The notes below the pieces were generated by a model. The model was given only the letters and a program-made list of their open reading frames with translations. It made no database searches and had not been told where the DNA came from. From positions 1 through 53,392 of the forward strand of contig JAUYGN010000080.1 in the NCBI GenBank assembly GCA_030690545.1: 53,392 nucleotides of DNA, written 5' to 3'. A program made the translations under genes and the position numbers. Of the stretch, positions 26,989-34,847 are shown in pieces. Position 1 is the first letter of the stretch, and each line of letters starts with the position of its first letter. This DNA comes from Solirubrobacteraceae bacterium. GTDB taxonomy: Bacteria > Actinomycetota > Thermoleophilia > Solirubrobacterales > Solirubrobacteraceae.

Positions 26989-28293
26989 TCAGCCGATCGC
27001 CGAGCGCACCGCGCGCGCCACCTCGCGCGCCTCGTCGTCGGTCAGCGTGCGCGGGTCGAGCAGCAGCCGGCCGTCGTGGATGCGGCCCACGACGGCGGGG
27101 TCGCCGGCCCGCAGCTGCGCGGCGAGCGCGGTCGCGCCGGCCGGACCGGGGTCGATCGCGACCGCCGGACCCGGCAGCTCGAGCAGCGGCAGCGCACCGC
27201 CGCCGACGCGCGCCGTCGACGCGAGGACCGCGCCGCCGGTCGCGTCCGCGAGCTCGTCGGCGCGGCGGTGCAGCGTTGCGCTGTCGGCGTCGAGCATCGC
27301 GAGCACCGGCAGCGCGCGGCGCGCGGCGGCGGGGTCGCGATGCAGGGCAAGGGTCGCCTCGAGCGCGGCGAGCGACAGCTTGTCGATCCGGACGGCGCGC
27401 GCGAGCGGATGGCGGCGGCACGCCTCGACCGCCTCCCGCGTTCCGACGAGCAGCCCCGCCTGCGGGCCGCCGAGCAGCTTGTCGCCCGAGAACGCCGTCA
27501 GCGCGGCGCCGGCGCGGACCGAGCGGCGCACCGGCGGCTCGCCGGCGAGCAGCTCGAAATCGTCGCTGAGCACGCCGGAGCCGACATCGTCGATGACCGG
27601 CACGCCGAGGTCGCAGAGCGCCTCGATCTCGACCTCGGCGACGAAGCCGACGGTGCGGAAGTTCGAGGGATGCGCGCGCAGGATCGCTCCGACGTTCTCG
27701 TCCCCGGCAGCCAGTGCTTGTTCGTAGTCCGCCCGGCGCGTCCGGTTCGTCGTGCCCACCTCGACGAGCCGCGTGCCCGCGGCGGCGAGGACCTCGGGAA
27801 TCCGGAAGCCGCCGCCGATCTCGATCAGCTGCCCGCGCGAGACGACGGTGTCGCGGCCGCCCGCGAGCGCGGCGCAGGCCAGCAGGACCGCCGCCGCGCA
27901 GTTGTTGACCGCGATCGCTGAGTCGGCGCCCGTGAGCTCCTTGAGCAGATCCTCGACGTGCGCGTGCCGCGAGCCCCGCGTTCCGGTGGCGAGGTCGAGC
28001 TCGAGGTTGCTGTAGCCCTTCGCGGCGGTCGCCACGGCCGCCTGTGCCTCGACGGCGAGCGGGGCGCGGCCGAGGTTCGTGTGGACGACGACGCCGGTCG
28101 CGTTGAGCACGCGCCGCAGCCGCAGGCGCAAGCGGTCGCGGGCGCGCGCGACGAGATCGACGGTCGCGTCGTCGGTCGCCGCATCACCGCCGCTGAGGAT
28201 CTCCTCGCGCCGGGCCTGCAGCTCGGCGCGCGCGACCGCGGTCGCCAGCCGGTCGACGGACGGCAGGTCGCGCAGCCGCTCGCGGTCGCTCAT
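26989..28293 (-). CDS. selA: L-seryl-tRNA(Sec) selenium transferase
   Basis: 434 residues from the ATG that overlaps the stop of the upstream 80-aa gene (ATGA). It is a PLP enzyme that converts Ser-tRNA(Sec) to Sec-tRNA(Sec) with selenophosphate. The PLP Lys272 lies in FSGDKLLGGPQAG. NATGVVVHTNLGRAPL, GYSNLELDLATGTRGSRH, AVNNCAAAVLL and DDVGSG are family signatures. It lies with selB, selD and the tRNA-Sec gene and so completes the bacterial Sec pathway in one cluster. Confidence 0.96.
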   Translation of the reverse strand: MSDRERLRDLPSVDRLATAVARAELQARREEILSGGDAATDDATVDLVARARDRLRLRLRRVLNATGVVVHTNLGRAPLAVEAQAAVATAAKGYSNLELDLATGTRGSRHAHVEDLLKELTGADSAIAVNNCAAAVLLACAALAGGRDTVVSRGQLIEIGGGFRIPEVLAAAGTRLVEVGTTNRTRRADYEQALAAGDENVGAILRAHPSNFRTVGFVAEVEIEALCDLGVPVIDDVGSGVLSDDFELLAGEPPVRRSVRAGAALTAFSGDKLLGGPQAGLLVGTREAVEACRRHPLARAVRIDKLSLAALEATLALHRDPAAARRALPVLAMLDADSATLHRRADELADATGGAVLASTARVGGGALPLLELPGPAVAIDPGPAGATALAAQLRAGDPAVVGRIHDGRLLLDPRTLTDDEAREVARAVRSAIG

Positions 28294-28532
28294 ACGCAAC
28301 GGCCTCCAGCCCGCATGGCCGGGCCGGGCATCGGGTGGACATCATCAGAGCCACGAGCTTCGGAGATCCGCTCAAGTCGCTTCGCGTCCTCGCCCTTGAC
28401 GCCGACGAGCACGATGAGCTTCGCATCGCAATCGCCGTCGTGATGCTCAACGTAGCGGGGGTCGAGCTTTGCCAGCTCGGCATCGAAATTGCCGGGCTGA
28501 GGATCAGGGTCTGTCCAGGGTTTCGCGCTCAT
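28290..28532 (-). CDS. 80-aa protein coupled to selA, function unknown
   Basis: It starts MSAKPWTDPDPQPGNFDAEL, with GGGGGAG as ribosome-binding site 8 nt before the ATG. The body contains DPRYVEHHDGDCDAKLIVLV and a short charged helix (KGEDAKRLERISEARG). The stop overlaps the selA ATG, so ribosomes finishing this gene should start selA. I recognise no family. Confidence 0.7.
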   Translation of the reverse strand: MSAKPWTDPDPQPGNFDAELAKLDPRYVEHHDGDCDAKLIVLVGVKGEDAKRLERISEARGSDDVHPMPGPAMRAGGRCV

Positions 28533-28554
28533 CGGTTCGCTCCCCCAGTCGCCT

Positions 28555-28827
28555 CTACGCCTCTTGCTTGGTGCCGTAGCGCTGACGTGCCGCCTCTCCC
28601 GATGTGCCCAGCAGGCGGCCGATGAACGCCCACGAATAGCCGTGTTCGCGGGCCTCATTGATGGCGGCCTGGATTGAGCGCTCGGCGTCGGATCTGGCCA
28701 CGGCGGCGTCGCGAAGTGCCGTGAAGATCCGTGGGTCGCGCTCGTCCTCTGGTGCGGGCTCGTAGTTCTCAAAGCGGCGGGCGAGCTCATCGGCGTGGTC
28801 GAGGATGTCTTTGACGGTACGGGGCAT
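28555..28827 (-). CDS. 90-aa helix-turn-helix protein between tRNA-Sec and selA
   Basis: Start ATG 28827 (MPRTVKDILDHADELARRF) is preferred over 28833 because GAGGTG then has a 6-nt spacing. The N-terminal half is helical and acidic. The C-terminal half, AREHGYSWAFIGRLLGTSGEAARQRYG, is a compact helix-turn-helix typical of small regulators and antitoxins. It begins only 18 bp after the tRNA-Sec 3' end, so the tRNA and this mRNA probably share a transcript. It may regulate the island; that is inference. Confidence 0.7.
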   Translation of the reverse strand: MPRTVKDILDHADELARRFENYEPAPEDERDPRIFTALRDAAVARSDAERSIQAAINEAREHGYSWAFIGRLLGTSGEAARQRYGTKQEA

Positions 28828-28844
28828 GTGCATCACCTCAGGAA

Positions 28845-28935
28845 CGGAACGGCGAAGGAGTCGAACCTTCCAGCGCGGAGTGCCGCGCCCCGCCGGTTTT
28901 GAAGACCGGATGGGCCACCGGGCCCGGGCCGCTCC
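28845..28935 (-). tRNA. selC: tRNA-Sec (anticodon UCA)
   Basis: The 91-nt RNA has an 8-bp acceptor stem GGAGCGGC/GCCGTTCC with one G-U pair, discriminator G at 28845, anticodon loop CTTCAAA on the stem CCGGT/ACCGG (anticodon at 28900-28902), a long variable arm (GCGCGGCACTCCGCGC) and the T-loop GGTTCGACTCC. The long acceptor stem, long variable arm and UCA anticodon are specific for Sec. CCA is not encoded. It lies 26 bp after selD on the same strand. Confidence 0.96.
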
Positions 28936-28961
28936 AGGCTGATGGTGCCCGTGCGGGGCGA

Positions 28962-29990
28962 TCATCGCACCGCGATGGCGCCGGGCTCGCCGTCGACGAT
29001 CTCGCCGACGACCGGACCCGGCAGCGACGGCGCGGCGTCGGGCGCGACCGCGACGAGCAGCCCGCCCGACGTCGTCGCGTCGCACACGAGGCGCCGCCGC
29101 GATTCGGGCACATGCTCGGCGAACGCCGTGAAGGTCTCGGCGTACTCGCGATTGCGCCGGCTGCCGCCCGAGACGGAGTCGTCGCGCTCGAGCAGTTCCA
29201 TCACGCCGCCGATCGCCGGCACGGCCGAGGCATCGATCGCCGCCGCGACGCCGCTCGCGCGCCCGAGCGAGTGCAGGTGGCCGAGCAGGCCGAAGCCGGT
29301 GACGTCGGTCATCGCGTGCGCGCCGGCCGCGCGCGCCGCGGCGGACGCCGAGTCGTTGAGCGCCGTCATCGTCGCGACTCCGCGTGCCAGCAGGTCGTCG
29401 TCGCGCACGCCGCGCTTGCGCGCCGTCGTGATCGCGCCGACGCCGAGCGGCTTCGTGAGGACGAGCACGTCGCCGACCTGCGCTCCGGCGTTGGAGATCA
29501 GCTCGTCGGGATGGACGGTGCCGGTGACCGACATGCCGTACTTCGGCTCCGGATCGTCGATCGAGTGCCCGCCGACGACCGCGATCCCGGCTCCCGCCGC
29601 GACGTCCGCGCCGCCGCGCAGGATCTCGCGCAGGATCTCCCCGCCGAGCTGCTCGAGGGGGAACGCGACGACGTTCATCGCCGCCAGCGGCACCCCGCCC
29701 ATCGCGTAGACGTCCGACAGCGCGTTCGCCGCCGCGATCCGCCCGAAGTCGTACGGGTCGTCGACGATCGGCGTGAAGAAGTCGATCGTCATCACGAGCG
29801 CGATCTCGTCGGTCAGCTTGAGCACCGCCGCGTCGTCGGCCGTGTTCGATCCCACGAGCAGCCGCGGGTCGTCGACGGAGGGCAGCCCCCGGACGATCGG
29901 CAGCAGCGCCGCCGCCGGCAGCTTGCACCCGCAGCCGGCGCCGTGCGCGAGCGACGTGAGCGCCACGGGCGGGGCGTGCGGCGCGCTCAT
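28962..29990 (-). CDS. selD: Selenide, water dikinase
   Basis: 342 residues. It makes selenophosphate from selenide and ATP. The active-site motif is GAGCGCK with Cys20 and Lys23, so this copy uses Cys where some organisms have Sec. ADDAAV, MTIDFFTPIVDDPYDFGRIAAANALSDVYAMGG-type sequence and GGHSIDDPEPKYG are present. It is first in the minus-strand sel cluster and divergent from grdE. Confidence 0.96.
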   Translation of the reverse strand: MSAPHAPPVALTSLAHGAGCGCKLPAAALLPIVRGLPSVDDPRLLVGSNTADDAAVLKLTDEIALVMTIDFFTPIVDDPYDFGRIAAANALSDVYAMGGVPLAAMNVVAFPLEQLGGEILREILRGGADVAAGAGIAVVGGHSIDDPEPKYGMSVTGTVHPDELISNAGAQVGDVLVLTKPLGVGAITTARKRGVRDDDLLARGVATMTALNDSASAAARAAGAHAMTDVTGFGLLGHLHSLGRASGVAAAIDASAVPAIGGVMELLERDDSVSGGSRRNREYAETFTAFAEHVPESRRRLVCDATTSGGLLVAVAPDAAPSLPGPVVGEIVDGEPGAIAVR

Positions 29991-30184
29991 GGGCGTGCCA
30001 CCGGGCCGGGCGTGGGCTGGGCGTGATGATGCATCGGCTTGCGGGCGACGTTACCGGTGGGTCCCCGACACGTCACGCGGGGCCGTCACTTGTCGCCGGC
30101 CGTCTGCGATGGCGGATCCGGTCGAGGGCGACCGCGACGACACGAGCGGACGCAGCGCGCGACTCGAGTGGGCGCCCGCGTCTA

Positions 30185-30220
30185 CCCCGCCCAGCGGAAG
30201 CCCGTGGCTTCGGGGCGGGG
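30185..30220. repeat. Strong GC hairpin in the selD-grdE gap
   Basis: Six-bp inner stem GAAGCC/GGCTTC with loop CGT and an outer 8-bp stem after a bulge. There is no T-tract on either strand. It could separate divergent transcripts or act in mRNA leader control; the role is unknown. Confidence 0.5.
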
Positions 30221-30438
30221 CGCCAGCGGGCTTGCGGTGTTCATCGCGGTCATCGTCTCACAGGCTCGCCATCGGCCAGGCGATCGACTCGCTCGGCGCA
30301 ATGCGACCGCTGCGCCAAGACCCCCCACGGTGGACGGGTCGTCGCAAGCCGAACCCTGATCGGTACACCGCGCCCTGCGGTCATGCCGTGATCGGTGGTG
30401 CTCATAGGACACGCGCGACGCGCCGCGCCGCCAGGGAA

Positions 30439-30444
30439 TACGCT
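30439..30444 (+). promoter_or_regulatory. -10-like box of the grd operon
   Basis: TACGCT, 28 nt before the grdE ATG. No consensus -35 is visible. The ribosome-binding site AAGGAG lies at 30459-30464. Confidence 0.35.
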
Positions 30445-30472
30445 GCACCGACAGCGGGAAGGAGCCGGGGAG

Positions 30473-31741
30473 ATGCAAGCGGACGTCGGGCTGACGCGAA
30501 TGGTCCACGAAGTGAGCGAGCTCGACCTGGGCGAGCGCACGAGCTACGACGCGGGCCGCCTCACCGTCGGCGAGGACACGGTGCGTGACCTTCTGCAAGA
30601 CGGCGCGTTCGCCGAGGTCCGGCTGGGCGTCGCCTCGCCCGGCGACTCCGTGCGCATCGTCGGCGTGCTCGACGCGATCCAGCCCTGCTCCAAGGGGCCC
30701 GGCGGTGGCGGCGCGTTCCCCGGGCTGCTCGGTCCGGCGATGCCCGTCGGCCGTGGCGAGACCCATGTGCTGCGCGGCGCCGCCGTGCTGGCCGCCGGCT
30801 ACCTGCCGCGCGCGCAGGAAGCCGTCATCGACATGTCGGGACCCGCAGCGCCGCTGTCGCCGCTCGCCGCGACGCACAACCTCGTTGTCGAATGGACGCC
30901 CGCCGAGGACGCATCCTGGGAGGACGTCGACCAGGCGCTGCGGCGCGGGCTCGTCAAGGTTGCGGCTCACCTCGCCGAGGCGGCGCTGGATGCCGAGCCC
31001 GATGCTGTCGAGGAGCTCGCCGACCCCGCCACATCGGCCGCGAACGGCAAACCGCGCGTCGGGGTCATCCTCAACCTCCAGACGCAGGGCACGTTCAAGG
31101 ACGTCTTCGTTTACGGACGCTCCCTCTCCGGCGGCCTGCCGACCGTCATCTCGCCGACCGAGCTCGACGACGGCGCCGTCGTCAGCGGGCAGTTCGGCCA
31201 TCCCTCGCTGAAGAACCCCACGTACCTGCACCAGACCCACCCGGTGGTCGCCGCCCTGCGCGAGCGCTCCGACGAGCTCGAGCTGGCGGCGCTCGTCCTC
31301 TGCCCCGAGCCCGTCGACCAGGCGAACAAGGAGCTCGTCTCGGCGCACGCCGCGCGGCTGTGCAAGCAGCTGAAGCTCGACGCCGCCATCGCCACGAAGG
31401 AGGGCGGCGGCAACGCCGACGCCGACGTCTCGCTGAAGATGGACCGCCTCGAGGAGGAGGGGATCGCGGCCGTCGGCATCCTCGCCGAGATGGCGGGGCG
31501 CGACGGGACCGGACCGCCGCTCGTCGTCCCGCCCACGAAGGCCACGGCCCTCGTCAGCACCGGCAACTACGACGAGCGGATGACGCTGCCCGTAGTCGAG
31601 CGCGCACTGGGCCGCCCGAGCATCGCGCTGCTCGACGACCAGGCCTCGACCGACGAGGTCGTGCTGCCGGTGGCCGCCGTCTACTGCGCCCAGAGCACCC
31701 TGGGCTGGGGCCGCCTCACCTGCGCGGAGGTCCTCGCCTGA
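30473..31741 (+). CDS. grdE: GrdE-like reductase component B subunit lacking the pyruvoyl cleavage site
   Basis: 422 residues, start set by AAGGAG 8 nt upstream. It aligns along its full length with the proprotein subunit of glycine/sarcosine/betaine reductase component B: RPG-like SPGDSVRI, GRGETHVLRGAAVL, EAVIDMSG, LQTQGTFKDVFVYG, PTELDDGAVVSG, KNPTYLHQTHPV and AEMAGRDGTGPPL. In clostridial GrdE the proprotein is cut between Asn and Cys at about 241-242, the Cys becoming a pyruvoyl group that binds the substrate amine. Here that site is Gln240-Phe241 (codons CAG TTC at 31190-31195), so cleavage and Schiff-base chemistry should be impossible. It overlaps grdB by one base. Confidence 0.9.
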   Translation: MQADVGLTRMVHEVSELDLGERTSYDAGRLTVGEDTVRDLLQDGAFAEVRLGVASPGDSVRIVGVLDAIQPCSKGPGGGGAFPGLLGPAMPVGRGETHVLRGAAVLAAGYLPRAQEAVIDMSGPAAPLSPLAATHNLVVEWTPAEDASWEDVDQALRRGLVKVAAHLAEAALDAEPDAVEELADPATSAANGKPRVGVILNLQTQGTFKDVFVYGRSLSGGLPTVISPTELDDGAVVSGQFGHPSLKNPTYLHQTHPVVAALRERSDELELAALVLCPEPVDQANKELVSAHAARLCKQLKLDAAIATKEGGGNADADVSLKMDRLEEEGIAAVGILAEMAGRDGTGPPLVVPPTKATALVSTGNYDERMTLPVVERALGRPSIALLDDQASTDEVVLPVAAVYCAQSTLGWGRLTCAEVLA

Positions 31742-33039
31742 TGAAGATCGTCCACTACGTCAACCAGTTCTTCGCCGGCATGGGCGGCGAGGACTCCGCG
31801 GGCACCGGGCCGGAGCTACGCGACGGGGCCACCGGCCCAGGGCGCAAGCTCGCCAGCCTGCTCGGCGACGAGCACGAGATCATCGCCACCGCCGTCTGCG
31901 GTGACGACTACGCCGCGTCGCACCCCGAGTTCGCCGCCGAGCTCGTCGCCCGGGCCAAGGAGCGCGGCGCCGAGATGATCGTCGCCGGGCCCTCGTTCAC
32001 GAGCGGGCGCTACGGCATGGCGTGCGCGCGGATCGCCGCCGCGGCCAGCGAGGCGGACCTGCCCGCGCTGGCCTCGATGCACCCCGACAATCCCGGCATC
32101 GGCGAGGCCGCGGGCACGACGGTCGTCGAGAGCGGCCTGACCGCGCGCCAGATGAAGGACTCGCTCGAGCGCTTCGCCGCCGCCGCGCTGAAGATCGCGA
32201 GCGGCGAGGAGCTCACCGCCCGGGACGGCCGCATCGGCCCCGTGGCCCGCACGAACCGCTTCGCAGCGGACAACGCGGCCCAGCGCGCCGTCGCGCTCGT
32301 GCTCACGCGGCTCGGCGGCGACAGGGACGCCACCGAGATCCCGCTCCCGGACTTCGACAGCGTCACGCCCGCAGCGCCGATCGCCGACGCCGGCGAGGCG
32401 CTGTTCGCGCTCGTCACCGAGGGCGGCTTCGTGCCCTTCGGCAATCCCGACCGCCTCGAGTCGGCCCGCGCGACGAAGTGGGTGCGCCACTCGCTCGACG
32501 GCCTCGACTCGGCCGACGAGGGCGCGTTCATGTCGGTGCACGGCGGCTTCTCGACCGTGTGGGCCAATGCCGATCCGAACCGCATCCTCCCGCTCGACGT
32601 CGCCCGCGAGATGGAGCGCGAGGGCGCGATCGGGCGCCTGCACGGCGAGTACCTCGGCACGACCGGCAACGGCACGACGGTCGCCGACGCGCGCCGCTTC
32701 GGCATGGAGTGGGCCGCCGATCTGCGCCAGCAGGGCATCCAGGCGGCGATCCTCACCGCCACCTGAGGAACCGGCACGCGTTGCGGGTCAACGCTCACGA
32801 AGGAGCTGGAGCGCGCCGGGATCCCCACCGCGCTGCTGTGCAACCTCGTCTCGATCGCGCAGCGCGTCGGTGCGCCGCGGATCGTGTCGACGCGCGGCAT
32901 CCCGTTTCCGGCGGGCGACCCCGAGCTCGGGCCCGAGCAGGAGCGCGCCTGGCGCCGGCAACTGCTGCAGCGCGCGCTGCACGCCGTCGCCACGCCGGTC
33001 AGCGAGCCGACGGTCTTCGACGCCGATCCGGTTCAATAG
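31741..33039 (+). CDS. grdB: GrdB-like selenoprotein B, with in-frame UGA as Sec342
   Basis: 432 residues if UGA at 32764-32766 is read as Sec; conventional calling would stop after 341. The N-terminal part (VVHYVNQFFAGMGGEDSAG-type start, EIIATAVCGDDY, AGPSFTSGRYGMACA) and the 90 residues after the UGA (RCGSTLTKELERAGIP, RIVSTRGIPFP) both match GrdB, and the Sec position fits the family (about 350). A hairpin with GGGU in its loop begins 11 nt after the UGA. Clostridial GrdB reads Sec-x-x-Cys-x-x-Cys; here it is Sec-Gly-Thr-Gly-Thr-Arg-Cys, so the first Cys is Gly. The start overlaps the grdE stop. Confidence 0.93.
32778..32794 (+). promoter_or_regulatory. Candidate bacterial SECIS hairpin in grdB
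   Basis: GCGTTG (32778-32783) and CAACGC (32789-32794) form a perfect 6-bp stem around the loop CGGGT. The loop lies 18-22 nt after the UGA and carries the G-U bases that SelB recognises in the E. coli element. Spacing and loop fit a functional SECIS. Confidence 0.7.
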
Positions 33040-33058
33040 GCACCAGAGTGGATCACTG

Positions 33059-34495
33059 ATGCCGATACCGGTTGTCTCGGCCGCGAGCGCGGCACTCGCG
33101 CACGTGCCCGGCCTCTGCCGCCACGGCTCCAAGCCGTCGCGCGAGCTGCCGAAGAATCCTGAGGTTCAGGCGCAGTTCCTGGCCTCCCTGCGCACCTTCG
33201 AGCAGGCGGTGGCCTACGGGCCCCACCAGGCCTACCTCGGCGCGATCCACCCGCGCGACCTGCCTGAGCGGCCGTGGGTCGGCGCCGCCCCCAACGGCGA
33301 GGGCCGCTTCGCCGGCGTCGGCGAGCTCATGCCCGAGGACGAGTTCCTCGGCCTGCTGGCAGCGGTCGACGACTTCGGCCTCGTCAGGCTCGGTGCGCCG
33401 GAGGCCGCCGCGATCGGCGAGCGGCTCGCACGCCATCCGCTCGGCGCGCACTTCGACCTCGAGAAGGTGGCGGCGGCGGCCGGCGACGCCGAAGCGGTCG
33501 CCGCCGAGCCGGGGGCGTTGCCGCTGCACCTCGGCGCCGACCGCCTGGCGGCGGCCGTGCGTCGCGCCCACGAGAGCGATGCCGCCCTCACCGCGGACGT
33601 GTTCCTCGAGAACCTCGCGGGGAAGGCGAGCGCCACGCTGGCGCTCCTGCGCGTGCTCGCCGACAACGGCATCGATCCCGCCTCGATCGACTACGTCATC
33701 GGCTCCGGCGAGGAGGCGATCGGGGACCGCTACCAGCGCGGCGGGGGCAACCTGGGCAAGTCGGTGGCGGCGGCCGCGGGCTGCGTCAACGCCTCGGGCT
33801 GCGACGTCAAGAACTTCTGCGCCGCCCCGGTTCCCGCGCTCGTCATCGCGAGCAGCCTCGTCGCCGCGGGGGTCTTCCAGCGCGTCGCGGTGGTCGCGGG
33901 CGGCTCGCTGCCGAAGGTCGGGATGAAGTTCCAGGGGCACCTCAAGCACGACCTGCCGGTGCTCGAGGACGTGCTCGGCGCGAGCGCGCTGATCGTCGAG
34001 GCCGACGATGGTCGCTCGCCGCGCGTGCGGCTGGACTCCGTCGGCAGGCATCCGGTGGCCGCGGGGTCCTCGAACCCGAAGATCATGGAGGCGCTCGCGT
34101 TCGCGCCGCTCGACCGCCTCGGCATGAGCTCGACCGACGTCGACGACTACGCCACCGAGCTGCACAATCCCGAGATCACGGAGCCCCAGGGCTCGGGCAA
34201 CGTCCCGGAGCGCAACTACAAGACGATCGCCGCGCTGGCCCTGCGCAGGGGCGACATCGGCCGTGCCGACATGGGCGATTTCGTGGAGACGCGGGGGATG
34301 CCCGGCTTCGCCCCGACGCAGGGTCATATCGCCTCGGCGCTCTGCTACGTTCCGCACGCTCGCGCTCGGTTGATGGATGGGGGCGCGCAACGGGTACAGC
34401 TGATCGCGAAGGGCAGCCTGTTCCTGGGTCGGATGTCCGAGCAGTCCGACGGCATGAGCGTGCTGCTCGAGTCCAACGACGAAGCGGAAGGATGA
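33059..34495 (+). CDS. grdC: GrdC-like component C beta subunit
   Basis: 478 residues, 20 bp after grdB. The start PIPVVSAASAALAHVPGL, LRTFEQAVAYGPHQAYLG, PERPW, FAGVGELMPEDEFLGLL and DFGLVRL correspond to clostridial GrdC. The central GCVNASGCDVKNFCAAPVP and PVLEDVLGASALIVE, with ELHNPEITEPQGSGNVPERN near the end, give a thiolase-like fold with conserved Cys. In glycine reductase this subunit takes the carboxymethyl-Sec intermediate from GrdA and, with GrdD, releases acetyl phosphate. No grdD is in this cluster, so the product-releasing step here is open. Confidence 0.9.
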   Translation: MPIPVVSAASAALAHVPGLCRHGSKPSRELPKNPEVQAQFLASLRTFEQAVAYGPHQAYLGAIHPRDLPERPWVGAAPNGEGRFAGVGELMPEDEFLGLLAAVDDFGLVRLGAPEAAAIGERLARHPLGAHFDLEKVAAAAGDAEAVAAEPGALPLHLGADRLAAAVRRAHESDAALTADVFLENLAGKASATLALLRVLADNGIDPASIDYVIGSGEEAIGDRYQRGGGNLGKSVAAAAGCVNASGCDVKNFCAAPVPALVIASSLVAAGVFQRVAVVAGGSLPKVGMKFQGHLKHDLPVLEDVLGASALIVEADDGRSPRVRLDSVGRHPVAAGSSNPKIMEALAFAPLDRLGMSSTDVDDYATELHNPEITEPQGSGNVPERNYKTIAALALRRGDIGRADMGDFVETRGMPGFAPTQGHIASALCYVPHARARLMDGGAQRVQLIAKGSLFLGRMSEQSDGMSVLLESNDEAEG

Positions 34496-34499
34496 GCGG

Positions 34500-34841
34500 A
34501 TGGGAGCGGTAGCCGAGGCGACGCGCGAGAACTTCGACGAGCTCGTCGAGAGCGGCACCACGCTCGTCGACGTGTGGGGACCCGAGTGCCGGCCGTGCCT
34601 GGCGCTGAAGCCGCACGTCGAGAAGCTGGCCGAGGCCCGCGACGACATCTCGGTCGTCATGCTCGAGGCGCCCAAGGCGCGCCGGGTCTGCATCCGCCTC
34701 AAGGTCCACGGGCTGCCGACCTTCCTGCTCATGCACGACGGCGAAGAGGTGGCGCGGTTGTCGGCCTCGACGATCAGTCCGGCAGAGCTCAAGACCTGGC
34801 TCGACAAGAGCCTCGGCGAGATGACAGAGGAGGTGAGTTAG
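34500..34841 (+). CDS. trxA: Thioredoxin of the grd operon
   Basis: 113 residues. Active site WGPECRPC replaces the usual WCGPC-type motif, as in thioredoxins linked to glycine reductase, and the cis-Pro loop GLPTF is intact. It should re-reduce the Sec/Cys pair of GrdA. It lies 4 bp after grdC and 6 bp before grdA. A dedicated thioredoxin reductase gene is absent from the window, so electrons probably come from a general TrxB. Confidence 0.92.
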   Translation: MGAVAEATRENFDELVESGTTLVDVWGPECRPCLALKPHVEKLAEARDDISVVMLEAPKARRVCIRLKVHGLPTFLLMHDGEEVARLSASTISPAELKTWLDKSLGEMTEEVS

Positions 34842-34847
34842 CACCCT

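Larger units (their letters stand above)
29991..30472. other. 482-bp divergent intergenic region between selD and grdE
   Basis: I find no gene with convincing codon use. It should hold the promoters of both halves of the selenium island. A strong hairpin lies at 30185-30220: GAAGCC-CGT-GGCTTC extended by CCCCGCCC against GGGGCGGGG with a 4-nt bulge. A -10-like TACGCT (30439-30444) precedes grdE by 28 nt. A 23-codon minus-strand frame at 30182-30253 exists but is unsupported. Confidence 0.5.

Noticed and set aside
26989-28299. selA start at TTG 28299
   Set aside because: The ATG at 28293 overlaps the upstream stop as ATGA, the usual coupling arrangement in this window.
30182-30253. 23-codon minus-strand peptide upstream of selD
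   Set aside because: Too short to judge, overlaps a strong hairpin and has no ribosome-binding site.
32764-32766. In-frame TGA in grdB read as a nonsense mutation or frameshift
   Set aside because: The frame continues for 90 residues as GrdB, the position equals the known Sec site, a SECIS-like hairpin follows, and the full Sec machinery is next door.
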